DNA from: Chara braunii | Lineage: Eukaryota > Streptophyta > Charophyceae > Charales > Characeae | DNA: 64,000 nucleotides | Direction: 5' to 3' | Assembly: GCA_003427395.1 (NCBI GenBank) | Contig: BFEA01000010.1 | Location: 3,860,756-3,924,755 of the forward strand | Part shown: in pieces, positions 38,791 through 50,287 of the stretch | Layout: each line of letters begins with the position of its first letter | Position numbering within the stretch: the first letter of the stretch is position 1 | The notes under the pieces: generated by a model | What the model was told of the DNA's origin: nothing | Databases searched by the model: none | What the model saw: only the letters and a program-made list of their open reading frames with translations | Made by a program: the position numbers and the translations under genes

Positions 38791-40873
38791 GGGGTCAAGA
38801 TGTCTGCAGAAGGAAGGACCCCGGAGAACGACGAGTGGATCTCAGCCTCGGCCCTTGCTAAACTCTCCCAATTGAATCACAGGAACACGTCACTTTTCGG
38901 ACGTGCGCTGATTATTAATAACGTGGTCCTCGCATCCCTATGGTACAAGGCTGTTCTTTGGCCACTGAGCGAAGGGGCCCTCAAGTCCCTGAAGAGAAAG
39001 GTGCCGACTTACCTTTGGAGGGGGGACAGCGAAAACCCCCACGCTATTAGCCGGGTCGCATGGGACTCGGTTACTCAGCCCAAGGCAAAGGGGGGCCTTG
39101 GTATCTTGGACCCCCTCACTCAGACACAGGCCCTTAGCCTACAATGGATAGTGAGGCTAATTTTCATGAACCCGCTGGTGTGGAGGCCCCTCGCCCTTCA
39201 ACGTTTAGCTCGTTTTGCTCCAGAGGCCCCCCCCACTGTCCACCCGCTCCAGTGGTTGGATGATCGCTATTGGAGGGTACCGCGTAGCCCCCGAGGGGGC
39301 GCGAGAAGGGGAGATGACTTCTGGCCCCGACTGTTAAAAACCTGGAGAAGACTTCCCCCTCCGTGCCGCCCACCCCCGAGCAGGTGGGAGGAGGTGGCAA
39401 GACAACCCCTCTTCGGCAACCGCTGGATCACCAATGGTCAGAGTCAGATTTACTGCAATTCCGACCCCCCGTGGAAAGGATGGGTAAAAAATGGGGTAAC
39501 ACGCTGGGGGATCTATGGGACGCAGAAGAAAACGATTGGAGGAGTCCGAGGGCAATGAGGGAGTATCTGAGATACTGTCATAACATTGAAGCTACGCTGG
39601 AAGAGATCATAGAAGCCCTCCCGGTGGGATGGAGGAGGATCCTATGCAGAGGGCCACTGCTACAGGATGGGGACTGGGTTTCTAAGGATGGGGTAAGGGC
39701 TAAAGTGGGGTGTGTGCACCAAACCCGACCGGAGGACGTATTGATAGAGTGGTTCCAGGTAAAGGAAAGTGGTCTGTTAGTAGGAAGCCGGGACCCTTTC
39801 CAATGGGTCCCCAAGGTGACCCTATACAGGATCAGAATCATTGGCGAAGGAGAGAATCGGAGGGCATTTATGTCAGAGCTGGCCAAACAAGACCTGCCTA
39901 TGGACCCGTTGGAATGGATCTGGACCCATAAGGAGCGCCACAAGTCGGGCCAATCCTCCACCACCACATTGGCGGACCTTTCTGTAAAAGCAACCTACCG
40001 AAAGATTAGAACTAAACGTTGCCTGGAAGAAGTCGTAATGGATAGATGGCAGAGGCACCTCAACGTGGACCGACAGCTCCTCACACCAATCCGGTGGTTT
40101 AGAGACACTAAGTGCAGACCTGCAAAGATCACGTCATTGCAGTGGCAGATCCTGCACCACTGCCTGCCAACAAACGATTGGTTGATAGACCACTCCCAGC
40201 TGGAACAGCAGGGCCGGGCCCTCCCGTGATGCTTGCGCTGTCTGTCGGCCTTTCCTACGAAGAGGAGAGCGGAAACAATAGAGCACATTTTCCTACAGTG
40301 CCCGATAGCGGTTCTAACCTGGCGATGGTGGGACAGAGTGTGGCAGCAAATGGTTCCTGGGCACCAATGGCCGTGGGATTGGCGTGCCATCCTCCTGGGA
40401 CACTACTCGCCTCTCCAAGGAGACAATTTTGCCTGGAACATATTCCAGCTGGGCAGAAGAACGGTCCTGTGGGTTCTTTGGTGGCAACGCTGCGTTTGGT
40501 TTTTTACCAGGTTCGGGTGGAAGGTGAAGAGAGGGTGGAACAGTTCAAACACCACATTCATATGGAACTGGAGTCCAGATGGAAATCTGTCAAACTCACT
40601 CTTGACACCCTCCACAGGGCAACAGACATTAAGGACAGGATAACACAGTTCTCCAAGGAATGGCTGGGAGGGGAGCGAGAGGGATGGGTAGCAAAGGTAT
40701 GTTGGTCAGGGGAAGGGATTGAAGAGGAGGGGATCACGGTGCACCGGGATTATCATCTACAGTTTAAAGACTGGATGAATATCGACTGCAACGTCCCCCT
40801 GAGGCCTGCAAAAGACTTTCCGGACCCATTCCCGCCCCACCCACTGTCCCTGGAAATGAGGGTGATGGGCTAA
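38761..40873 (+). pseudogene. LINE ORF2 C-terminal region with zinc-binding segment
   Basis: Frames 38761-39558, 39363-40229 and 40233-40643 overlap and share one protein broken by frameshifts. They include RVLGVKMSAEGRTPEND, VPTYLWRGDSEN, GGLGILDPLTQTQALSLQW and the zf-RVT-like HCLPTNDWLIDH, IEHIFLQCPIAVLTWRWWD. This order is typical of plant-type LINE ORF2 ends. The last piece (to 40873) is less conserved. Confidence 0.8.
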
Positions 40874-41370
40874 TTGGTTACTCTTACCGACAAAATCAAT
40901 CGATACAACCTGCATATTCATTTTGCATGTCGCAGCCAGTTGGGTTTTGGTTAAAAAGTATATGCTTTTGTTGGTTTTGTTTGCTTGGTATGTGGGGCTG
41001 CAATATTGCTGCAGCTTTTCATCATTTTCGAGGCAGGGAGATGGAAGGAGAACCTACTGGTGCCCCCCAGAGGCTCCTCCCGGATCCCGGACCAGGCCCA
41101 CGGCTCATGACACTTCTATACCTGCTCAGTCAATCCTCTGCCTTCCAGAGTAATGAATGTTGGCAGGCATTTTCTACTTTTCTACTTTTCTACTTTACTT
41201 TCTCCTGAGACATTCTGATTACATTTTGTATATGGGACGCTGGACCCGTTTTCCAGCAGGTGATGCTCCCCACCAATAGATGGAGCCTCTCCCCGGGTGG
41301 TAGAGGTGTCTGCTCTTATCAGCACCACTACCACCGGGGGGGGTGTTTAAAAAAAAAAAAAAAAAAAAAA
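40874..41370 (+). other. LINE 3' UTR and poly-A tail
   Basis: No gene. Ends with a G-rich segment (CACCACTACCACCGGGGGGG) and TGTTTAA followed by A to 41370. The 3' end is the recognition site for its own RT in family terms. Confidence 0.75.
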
Positions 41371-41956
41371 GGCAAGGGTCGAAGAAGACCTAGAGGGGCA
41401 TACGTAGTTGTCTTATTTATTTGGCATACTTTGCAACTGCGAACATATTCTATGCAGTCGGCTTTCATTCCCGGCCAAGTGTACGCACGCATCAGATTGG
41501 CTAAAGTCTTTTACCAACCAAAATGTCCCTCTGTATCATGGCATTTCCCTAGGATCAGGCTACGGGTCTCCTCACTGTTGGGAACGCACAGACGTTCCAC
41601 TACATTGGTCTTCTCGAATAATAGTCCCTCTGTAGTGTGGTAATCTGGTTCGGTCTCTGGGGTCATTTAACTCTCTTGAGGAGGTCACTATAAACAGGGT
41701 CATGCGCATATGCCTGTCGTACTTTCTCTTGCAGGTTTGTCTCTATGTCGAGATAGTGGAGTATAGCTCCAAAGTAGTCTGATCTCCTACTTAGAGCATC
41801 CGCAACTACATTGTACTTGCCTTTGACCAGTTTGGGCTCAAAGTCATACTGATCTATCTAAAGTCTTTTACCAACCAAAATGTCCCTCTGTATCATGGCA
41901 TTCCCCTAGGATCAGGCTACGGGTCTCCTCACTGTTGGGAACGCATAGACGGTCCA
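41371..41956 (-). pseudogene. pol: Element D integrase zinc module (first part of pol 3' region)
   Basis: On the - strand: KCHDTEGHFG (His pair), RAYTWPGMKADCIEYVRSC and CKVCQINK (Cys pair), then APLGLLRPLP up to the LINE insertion. Part of this sequence is present twice because of the 357-bp duplication. TAG/TGA codons occur in the region, so it is not open. Confidence 0.75.
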
Positions 41957-42216
41957 CTACATTGGTCTTCTCGAATAATAGTCCCTCTGTAGTGTGATAA
42001 TCTGGTTCAGTCTCTGGGGCCTCTTAACTCTCTTGAGGAGGTCACTATAAACAGGGTCTTGCGCATATGCCTGTCGTACTTTGTCTTGCGGGTTTGTCCC
42101 TATGTCGAGATAGTGGAGTATAGCTCCAAAGTAGCCTGATCTCCTACTTTGATCATCCGCAACTACATTGTACTTGCCCTTGACCGGTTTGGGCTCAAAG
42201 TCATACTGATCTATCT
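41503..42216 (-). repeat. 357-bp tandem duplication in D pol
   Basis: AAAGTCTTTTACCAACCAAA starts at 41503 and again at 41860. The copies match over the full 357 bp with scattered substitutions. The duplicated part covers the RNase H to integrase linker and the start of the zinc module; 357 is a multiple of three (119 codons). Confidence 0.9.
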
Positions 42217-43143
42217 TAGCGGCCTGCCTAGTCAACGTAGGTGTCATTTTGGCCTGTGTCTTCAGCCACCTAAGAGTCTCGTGGTCTAAATACACTTTGA
42301 AGTGTCTCCCAAGCAGGTAATGCTTCCAGTGTTCTAAGGCATGCCTGAAAGCGTAGAGTTCTCTCTCGTAACTCGAGGTAGCTACCTTCTCTGAGGGCAT
42401 CCTCGCTGTTATGAACTCTACGAGTCTGTAGTCATTGCCCTCGTCTTGTTGTAACACGACGCCTATACCATACTGACTCGCGTCCGTGGTGACGACAAAT
42501 GGCAAAGACGGATCTGCTACTTTGAGGACAGGGTACTTTATTAACGCGCGCTTTGACTTCTGGAGCGCGAACGTACAATCTTTGTCCCACTGCCAGATTG
42601 TTTTTTTCTTTAGCAACCGACGAAGGGGAGCTACGATAGTCGAGAAGTTCTTCATGAACTTCCTATAGTAGTTAGCCAGACCTAGGAATGACCAGAACTC
42701 TGTCAGTATTTGGGGTGTCGGCCAATCTCTAATCGCCGCTATTTTACTGTCCTTTGGCTTAATGCCATCTTCGTCTAAAATGTGGCCCAAGTACAAAACC
42801 AGTGTCTTGGCCCACTCGCACTTCTTCGCACTGATCTTGAAGTTTGTCTGAGTTTCTTCAAGACCTGCCTCAAATGACCCTGATGCTCTTGGAGGGTCCT
42901 ATTGAAAACTAAGATGTCGTTTAAATAAACTACGACGAATCTATCTAACCAAGGCCTAAACAAATCATTCATACATCGTTGAAATGTAGTTGGCTCATTG
43001 GTCAGTTCAAAGGGCATCACTATGAACTCATAATGCCCATATCTAGTCCGGAAGGCAGTCTTGTACTGGTCATCAGGAGGAACCTCTATCTGATGATATC
43101 CAGACTTTAAATCTATCTTTGAAAAATATCTGCAAACTTGCAC
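41957..43143 (-). pseudogene. pol: Element D RT palm, connection and RNase H
   Basis: 42775-43143: [15 protein letters not shown] (motif A), MPFELTNEPTTFQ (Gly and Ala changed to Glu) and YLNDILVFN, so the first motif C Asp is Asn. 41957-42796: YLGHILDEDGIKPKDSKI, FLGLANYYRKFMKNFS and RNase [38 protein letters not shown] and NVVADDQSRR. The changes fit G-to-A mutation. Confidence 0.9.
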
Positions 43144-43164
43144 CCGATTTAGGAGATCGTATAT

Positions 43165-43704
43165 TCAAGGCAGCGGTTCAACGTTCTTTACTGTGATCGC
43201 ATTCAGACCCCTATAATCTATACACATGCATAACTCTCCCTCCTTTTGGGGGACAAATAATACTGGTGCTCCATAAGGAGACGAACTGGGCCTAATCCAA
43301 CCCTTTTCTAGGAGCTCGTCTAACTGCTTGCGCAGCTCCTTTAACTCCCTTGGGGACATCCTGTAGACTGCTCCCTTAGGAGTCCTACTGCCAGACTCTA
43401 TCTCTATCCGGTGTTGGATCGGCCGCGGTACTACTCCGGCCGGCGGCTCTGCTATGTCTTTAAACTCTTCCAGCATCTTGGCAATGGTTGGATCCATGGG
43501 TGTGTCTTCTTTAGGCTTAGTGACAGGCCTTACATAAGCTACGAAGACCTGCTCCTCTAACTGCTCCTTTCTCACTAATCGCGCGAACGCGGAAGCACTG
43601 AGACAACAATGTGCCAGAGAGTTGTCTACTCCCGACACATGAAACAGACGGATCGTCTTAACCTCACCTGACGGACTAGGGAGCCTACACTCATGCTCTC
43701 TCAA
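43165..43704 (-). pseudogene. pol: Element D post-protease and RT N-terminal region
   Basis: Open frame with [14 protein letters not shown], then [56 protein letters not shown] and [20 protein letters not shown]. It follows gag with only about 100 bases between. The aspartic-protease active-site loop (D-x-G) is not found, so the protease core appears deleted. Confidence 0.85.
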
Positions 43705-43800
43705 ATGGAGTGTGGGCCCTGCTGCCTCTCCCTACTCTGCTTCTAAAAACTTCTACATCTACTAACACTAGTTGTACTTTACTTTCCTTCTTCATTTTGG

Positions 43801-44160
43801 TCAGGCTGACATCCTTTCTTTCAATTCTTCTGCCACGCCTGTGAGGGAAGTGCCTAGAGAGATGCTAACACAAGCAATCTCTGGACAACTAACTAGGCAC
43901 TGGCCTGCAACCTCTGTCATAGGCTCACGTGGTGTGGGAGTTTCCTGATGGTGCGCGCACACTTCCCTGCATGACCTAGTGGTAGGGGCAGTTGTGACCC
44001 TTACTGGCGGCTGCCTTTTGACCCCTGGGCATCGGGCTTCCCTATACTTCGAACAATATTTGATAATATGGGCAGGGTCACTGCAGTAGATGCACTCCCC
44101 CTGCTCCATACGTCGTTGCCACACACGTTGGTTCAAGCCCAAGTCTTCCCAAGGCCGGCC
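43801..44160 (-). pseudogene. gag: Element D gag zinc knuckle region
   Basis: Contains WQRRMEQGECIYCSDPAHII and KYCSKYRE, giving a CCHC knuckle CIYCSDPAHIIKYC. Ends at 43801 after a Met/Ser-rich stretch. The same knuckle occurs on the + strand near 47460-47510. Confidence 0.85.
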
Positions 44161-45020
44161 CTGTGGTCAACCTGCGTGCCAACCTCCTTGCCTCTAAGGT
44201 GACTTTCTACCTTTGCGGTGCGGCGATCGACTAGGCCCTGAGCGATTCGGCGGGGGACCTTGACCCCAACCTCCCCCTTGACGGTTCCTTTCGCCGCCAA
44301 CGCCATGTGCACCCGGACCTCGACCACCCATGACCCGGCCCCCTCTACCTACGGCCTTCCTCCAACCGTGACAGCAACATCCGTCTTCCCCTGACTTACA
44401 CCACTGTCCTCCTCCTCTAGCCCCAATTCAATCTGGCTGTAGGGGACTTCGTTCGTACCACCCTCATCCAAAGTAAGGATCAGGTGACCCTTGGCCCTAA
44501 CCTGACCTGAGATGGTATGTCCCTTCCACTTTTTTCCCTTGTCTAAGTCTTTATGCCAAAAAGTGGAAACTGGTATGGACGTTGCCTCGAACAGGACCAC
44601 TTCCCTACTTAACGCATCATACGTAATATTGGTCTGTTGGGTCTTATCAAAGAAATGCCCTCGCAGGGGCTCTGGCATGACACGATAAAATAAGTTAACG
44701 AAGTGGGTCTAAGGGACCCCGTGGTCTGGGATGGCTACAAGGTCATCCATCACTGCTTTGAGTGCTCTTGCACTCTTCCACTGCCTGGAGTGGATTGTTT
44801 GCAATTTATCGGAGGCCCTGATGCCCCTTGTGACGTCAGCGAGCGCATGGAAGGCCATGAGGACTTGTTCCTCTGGCGCGATATGCTGTAAATACACATA
44901 CGTGTTAATGTTGGTCTCCCAATTATCAAAAATATCGTCCTTTTTCCCGCTATAAGAATCAGGAAATTTGAGCTTGACAGACTCTTTGCGGAGACGCGTT
45001 TTAGCCTCTGCCGTGGCCAT
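44161..45020 (-). pseudogene. gag: Element D gag capsid
   Basis: 44709-45020: TRLRKESVKLKFPDSYSGKK and EEQVLMAFHALADVTRGIRA, capsid-like. A stop at 44709 is followed by 44349-44678 (PLRGHFFDKTQQTNITYDAL) and a basic stretch at 44133-44327. Typical gypsy Gag order, broken by stops. Confidence 0.75.
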
Positions 45021-45078
45021 TACCTTGGCGCCTTCAATGACGCCTGCACATAACTTTTATGCGTCTTCCTTTAATATC

Positions 45079-46219
45079 TTAACTTCGGTGACCCACGTCG
45101 TGCGCAAACTTTCTAAACCCGGTCTGGATGGAATGGAGGGTCACTTCTTGGCCCTTATTAGCTTGATACTGCTCAGTCCAGGCCTGTCCCAAAATCTCGA
45201 GATAACTCAAGATCTTATCTAGTTTGGCCGGAATATCCTGTTGTGCTCCCACTTCTTGCTTAGACGATTGTATCTTTTCTACTTCTCTGGCCATCCGGTT
45301 GGCCTCGTTCCTCCTCCTCTTCTTCTCCTTTGCCAGACGCAACTTTCACTCCAAATCTTTTTTCATCCTGCAACATGTGGCGGTCCAGGGGGTCCTCGAT
45401 AGCTTCCAGCTCCCTGGGGACTGCTTCTTTCTCCTCCCGAGGCACATATAACACTGCCTCGTCATCTTCTCCAAGTGATAAATTAGCCACCCATTCGGAT
45501 ATCTTCTTCTCCATCCACTTATCTTCCTCCTTCGTGTCACTGCTTTCTCCTCATTCTCCCATACGCCTCCTGTGGAGGGCCTGCTCCACCTCCTTCGTGT
45601 CACTACTTTCTCCTCGTTCTCCCATACGCCTCCTGAGGAGGGTCTGCTCTTCTTCTTCTGGCTGCTCCTCTATCTCCTCTTCTTTTGCAACTAGTATTCT
45701 CTTTTCTTCCTCCTGTTGCAATCGTTGCATCTCCTCCTCCAGCTTCTTCTTCTTTGCCGCCTGCTCCTCGGCTATCGCCATCATCTTCGCCTGTCTAAGG
45801 NNNNNNNNNNNNNNNNNNNNNNNNNNNNNNNNNNNNNNNNNNNNNNNNNNNNNNNNNNNNNNNNNNNNNNNNNNNNNNNNNNNNNNNNNNNNNNNNNNNN
45901 NNNNNNNNNNNNNNNNNNNNNNNNNNNNNNNNNNNNNNNNNNNNNNNNNNNNNNNNNNNNNNNNNNNNNNNNNNNNNNNNNNNNNNNNNNNNNNNNNNNN
46001 NNNNNNNNNNNNNNNNNNNNNNNNNNNNNNNNNNNNNNNNNNNNNNNNNNNNNNNNNNNNNNNNNNNNNNNNNNNNNNNNNNNNNNNNNNNNNNNNNNNN
46101 NNNNNNNNNNNNNNNNNNNNTGGCGGCGGCTCGCTCCTCTTGAGCCTGGGTGTAAGGGGTAGTACTCTTTCCACTACGTCCACCATGGTGTCAGGTGCAC
46201 AACTAGATATTAGTTTCAC
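45079..46219 (-). pseudogene. gag: Element D gag N-terminal coiled-coil region, with assembly gap
   Basis: Probable start MVDVVERVLPLTP at 46184 (an upstream Met is also in frame). Then comes an assembly gap, a long Glu/Lys/Gln coiled coil (AAKKKKLEEEMQRLQQEEE) and a 63-bp tandem duplication (RRRMGERGESSDTKEVEQ unit, 45536-45655). After frame changes there is another charged stretch (LAKEKKRRRNEANRMAREVE). It probably mediates Gag multimerisation; that is inference. Confidence 0.65.
45801..46120. other. Assembly gap (320 N)
   Basis: Unknown bases inside the D gag coiled-coil region. Translations through it are meaningless. Confidence 0.99.
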
Positions 46220-46613
46220 TCCTCACCACTTAGACTTCTACCCCCTGATTGACACAACCTACTGACTCAATTTATGGACCACAGAATCCGGACAGGATCC
46301 TGTCAACTAGGGTTACTGGCCTGGACCTAAACTATGGTTGTCGCTACAGGACTTGTTGTTGACCAGGAGGCAACTAGGGTTACTGGCCTGGACCTAAACT
46401 ATGGTTGTCGCTACAGGACTTGTTGCTGATCAGGAGGCAGTGTCCATCTCTCCTCACCACTTAGACTTCTACCCCCTGACTGACACAATCTACTGACTCA
46501 ATCTATGGACCACAAAATCCGGACAGGATTCTGTCAATTAGGGTCACTAGCCTTGACCTAAACTATGGTTGTCGCTACAGGACTTGTTGCTGATCAAGAG
46601 GCAATGTCCATCT
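46219..46613. repeat. 231-bp tandem repeats upstream of D gag
   Basis: CTCCTCACCACTTAGACTTC begins at 46219 and 46450. A sub-unit (AACTAGGGTTACTGGCCTGG...) is repeated at about 46301 and 46371. An inverted copy of the first ~130 bp is at 47291-47419, so the region can form a large stem. Confidence 0.85.
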
Positions 46614-46880
46614 GGAAAAAAAAAAAAAAAAACAAAGACGGGAGATAGCCGCGGTGGAAGATAGAGACGAGGAAGAAGAAGAAGGTTGGTGAGGAAGAAG
46701 AAGAAGGTTGGTGAGGAAGAAGAAGAAGGCAGCCATAGTCGGACGAAGAGTTGACCGGAGTTGACCGGGGGTTGACTAGGAATTTGACTTGGGTTGACCA
46801 CAGCGTTGACCAGGGTGTAGACCAGCGTTGACTAAGGCGTTGACCAAGATTGTTGGCCACGACTTTGACCAAGCTGGAGC
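46614..46880. repeat. A run, 22-bp GAAGAA repeats and TTGAC cluster
   Basis: An A run (46616-46632) is followed by three 22-bp units GAGGAAGAAGAAGAAGGTTGGT (46669-46734). Then nine TTGAC words lie within 46751-46869, most as GTTGACC or GTTGACT. TTGAC[CT] is the W-box core bound by plant WRKY proteins; here it may simply be a degenerate short repeat. No gene. Confidence 0.7.
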
Positions 46881-47290
46881 CGGTATAATCTCGCCAAGCC
46901 TTCAGCTTATCCCCTCGCCCTATGGATGTGCACACACCCTGTGGTACTTGCTGAGTCAAGTCAGTTTGTCTCTTCTTTCTGCATCGAGTCTCTTTTGTCT
47001 AGGTGTTAGGACTCTGTGGATGAAGGATAGGGCCTTGTTGACCAAACCCACACGGGCTGAGTAGGGCTAAAGATTGTGTCTGGCGACTCGACTGTCCCGG
47101 AGGACACGAACCCTCCCAAGGACCGGTATTGACCGGCGGGCTGCTCGGTGTGGCACAGTAGGCCCAGAATCCGAGTTCTGGGCTGCACAACAGGCCGTCT
47201 AAGTCTTGAGAGGACTTGCTGATTGCGTCGTCCGGTTTGCGACGTTAAATAATTCCTGAGGAGTTACGGGGGATCTCCTTAAATGCCTCC
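46881..47290 (+). other. Mixed non-coding stretch ending in family B leader sequence
   Basis: No gene. 47235-47275 contains the family B leader words GCGACGTTAAATAATTCCTG and AGTTACGGG, also found near 22650, 54990 and 62940. So the leader of B3 probably starts here and is interrupted at about 47290 by D-related sequence. Confidence 0.55.
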
Positions 47291-47590
47291 TAATCAACAA
47301 CAAGTCCTGTAGTGACAACCATAGTTTAGGTCCAGGCTAGATCCTGTCCGGATTCTGTGGTCCATAGATTGAGTCAGTAGGTTGTGTCAGTCAGCGGGTA
47401 GAAGTCTAAGTGGTGAGGAAGACTTGGGCTTGGACCAGCGTGTGTGGCAACAACGTATGGAGCAGGGGCAGTGCATATACTGCGGTGACCCTGCCCATAT
47501 TATCAAATATTGTCCAAAGAATAGGGAAGCCCGATTCGCTGCCCAGGGGTCAAAAGGCAGCCGCCAGTAGGGATCACAACTGCCCTACCA
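47291..47590 (+). pseudogene. gag: Inverted fragment of element D: pre-gag repeat and gag zinc knuckle
   Basis: 47291-47419 is the reverse complement of the repeats at 46219-46372. It is fused to + strand DLGLDQRVWQQRMEQGQCIY, giving the knuckle CIYCGDPAHIIKYC (about 47475-47516). The jump from pre-gag repeat straight to the knuckle means the capsid was deleted. It lies in opposite orientation to element D. Confidence 0.8.
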
Positions 47591-47762
47591 CTAAATGCAA
47601 TCAGACTCCCTTTCTTTCACACCTCACATGCATGTAAACAGGTAGCGCAACAAACTGGCGTCAAGCGCCCGCTCAGAACTTAGAGATATGGTAACCAAGA
47701 ACACAGTTCAGACACAAGCTCACTTCAGATGGCTATGGCGCATCAGTGCCTGTACAACTCTC
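47591..47762. other. Short unassigned stretch
   Basis: No gene and no repeat match noticed within the window. Confidence 0.5.
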
Positions 47763-47831
47763 TGTTCGTCACTCACCCAACTCTGCTGTTCACACACAGG
47801 ATCACCCTGGATATCCCACACGCAACACACT

Positions 47832-47871
<40 letters not shown>

Positions 47872-48112
47872 CACCCTTCTTCCAGCTATGGCGGCTATGG
47901 GCGCTACTACCTCTACCGCTATGGGCTAAACTCCCCTTTTCGCCCACTTCGTCTTCGGGCATACTGCATACCACCTCACACAAGTCGTTGTGGCAGCGCT
48001 TCCGCATGGCTTACTGAGGAATGAATGAATGGCTGGGCGCTGCCTCTCGTTGGTCTGCCCCTTTCCCATGCTCGTGGTGCACACAACCCCATACGGTACT
48101 TGCTTGACTGGG
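47763..48112 (-). repeat. Element D LTR fragment
   Basis: TGTTCGTCACTCACCCAAC... matches 33969-34335 in the same orientation, including the (CA)n run (47834-47868). It ends at GTACTTGCTTGAC, where family B gag sequence begins. It may be what is left of D's 5' LTR or of a separate D copy. Confidence 0.7.
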
Positions 48113-49680
48113 GTTAGTCAAAGTGTTTCTTAGGTTCCCACTAGTCAGACTGCTGGCTTGCAAGTCACCCATCAAACTCAACTCACTCGGAGGATTATGA
48201 GATCCTCCAAGCGGAAGCTCTTCATAACGAGTTGCAACAGCAGTTGAGAGATGCAGCAGAGAGAAGACAAAGAGCGATAACGTGAAAACCTAGATTAGGA
48301 GCAAGGAGGCAGGAGTTAGGAAAGTTAGAAGCACTGGATGAATCTACACTGGACCTTGCAATACAAGCGTTGCGTCGCTCGTTGCTATGTGTGGAAAACG
48401 CAGGCTGTCCAGCAGGAAGTGTTGGCTCAACAAGTGGCTGGTCAGAACCGGATTCTGGCTGCACTGCAGGCTCCTCGTCCAATGATGAGGCAGCCTCAAT
48501 ACGCTGTAGCTCCCCCTTCAGTTGCAGGTCCCTTAGTCATGCCATTGCCGGTAGGGCCCTCCTCTCCTATGTTTGGTCTGCCTCCTTCAAGTGGTTTAGT
48601 AGCAGTTAGTGGCCCGGTCCTTAGTACTTCTCCTGTACTATCGAGGACGGTGGCAGCTACAGTCCCATCGTCAGGGCAGGCTTAGGTCAACGAGCAACAA
48701 CTTGTCTCAGTGGCTATGCAGCCACTGCAACAATATCCTGGGCCAATCCAACCCACGCAGTGGATGCCCAAGATTCCCTTGGTAAGTCCTAAACCTTTTT
48801 TCGGCGACAGGAAAAAGCATGAAGACTTGGACACTTGGGTGAAAACTCTGCTTACTTATTTGAGGCACAAGCTCACAAGGCCAGAACAGGAAGTTATAGT
48901 CACTGCCTCCTTTTTAGAGGGATCGGCAACACGATGGTTAAACGGTCTAGTGCAGCAGCAGGGCTATGGTCAAAACTTTGATGTCCGGGTCCACGCCGAG
49001 ACATTAGAGTACTTTGTACGGACTGTGTATAACAGTTGGCATGACCCTTAAGGGGCACAAACGGCCTCTGACGCAATCAACAGTCTCGGTTCCAAACGGT
49101 ACCGGACTATGCTAGAGGTCACAGACGTCGTAGAACGTATGATCGTTGTGCATGGTGTACGATATAACCCATATGTACTCCTCACAGACTATCTGAGATG
49201 TCTATCTACAGACGTCAAGAATAAGCTTGTGGATGAGGCCAATGTCGACGTCCATAATTTCGCTTCTTTCAGCAAGAAAGCCTTAGACATAGAGGCTAAG
49301 CTTGGGTCCGCTCATCAGGGTCAGGTAGATAGTAGAAGGAAGAAACTTCCCCAAGACTGGGGGAAGAAGGACAATCTCATGTTCGTCGATGATGATGGTC
49401 AGGCGACGGAGATTGACGACTTCCCTGACTATCGGGAAGACACAGAGCAGGATGGGTCTAGTGAGACTTCGGACGGGGGAGTTGTAGCACGCATCACGAA
49501 AAACACAAAGGGGACCGGGAAGCAGAAGGTAGGCTGGTCCAAGGGTCAGGGCGACCAAGGAACGCCCGCATGGGTAAAACTTGGTTTAGATTACGAGGTG
49601 TGGAAGGACCGAGATGCTAGGGGCACCTGTCTAAACTGTGGCAACTATGGCCACACGTCCAGGACATGCTGAGGTAAGAA
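48113..49680 (+). pseudogene. gag: Family B3 gag
   Basis: Begins in the N-terminal part (equivalent to about 55745). 48338-48685 and neighbours are frameshifted. 48710-49051 has SPKPFFGDRKKHEDLDTWVK and FLEGSATRWLNGLVQQQGYG. 49109-49672 has RKKLPQDWGKKDNLMF and the knuckle CLNCGNYGHTSRTC. Stops occur at 49049 and 49670. The first ~75 codons found in B4 are missing. Confidence 0.85.
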
Positions 49681-49782
49681 GGTCACCACGAAGGTAACCT
49701 CTCGAATAGTGGTGGGCTTATCTTCGAACCCTGGTGGTGCTTCTACGAGCACTTCACAAGGAAACACCTTGGGTCAGAAGGA

Positions 49783-50241
49783 GTGTTAACCGTTCAGACA
49801 CATTCAAATCCACCGATGTTCTGCAAAGGTCCTAGGGGTGAGCATTTCGTGGTAGAGGTTGATGTAGGTGGCCACAAAGTGGGCGCACTCGCGGACATAG
49901 GCTCTACAAGAAATTTCATTAGTCATGTTTGTATGGATAGACTGCGCTTAGGGGACCAACTTCATCGGCTTAGCAGATATGTAGCCTGTACGCTAGCCAA
50001 CAAGCATATCATGGTGGTCCAAGACTATGTCAAGGACATAGTCTGCACCTTGCAGTACAGAGGAAGGGAACTGAAACACAAGATCTCGTTCCTAGTCAGC
50101 GACGAACTGCCATTCGATATGTTGCTAGGCATGTACTACCTTAAGGTTGCTCAACCTAACTGCTATAAGCAGAATCACGAGGAGGGCAAGTACCTAGTCT
50201 TTGTCTCTGAGAAAGGGGAGGTTGTAAAATCACCCCCATAG
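49783..50241 (+). pseudogene. pol: Family B3 protease
   Basis: GEHFVVEVDVGGHKVGALAD and IGSTRNFISHVCMDRL give the active site Asp-Ile-Gly. LPFDMLLGMYYLKVAQPN is present, so this is the most complete protease of the B copies. The 5' part (equivalent to 57589-57780) is shortened. Confidence 0.8.
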
Positions 50242-50287
50242 ATAGAAGTAGTCGTTGCTCAGTTATCAGACCTTTTTTAGGAGCTTA

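Larger units (their letters stand above)
35885..41370 (+). mobile_element. LINE (non-LTR retrotransposon) inserted in D integrase, 5.5 kb
   Basis: Flanked by GGCAA on both sides (35880-35884 and 41371-41375) and ends in a run of about 22 A. It carries an AP-type endonuclease, RT and a C-terminal zinc-containing region. The orientation is opposite to element D. The D integrase reads through if the insert is skipped (RPLP to IPDQPG). The 5' end is probably truncated because only a short piece precedes the endonuclease. Confidence 0.9.
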
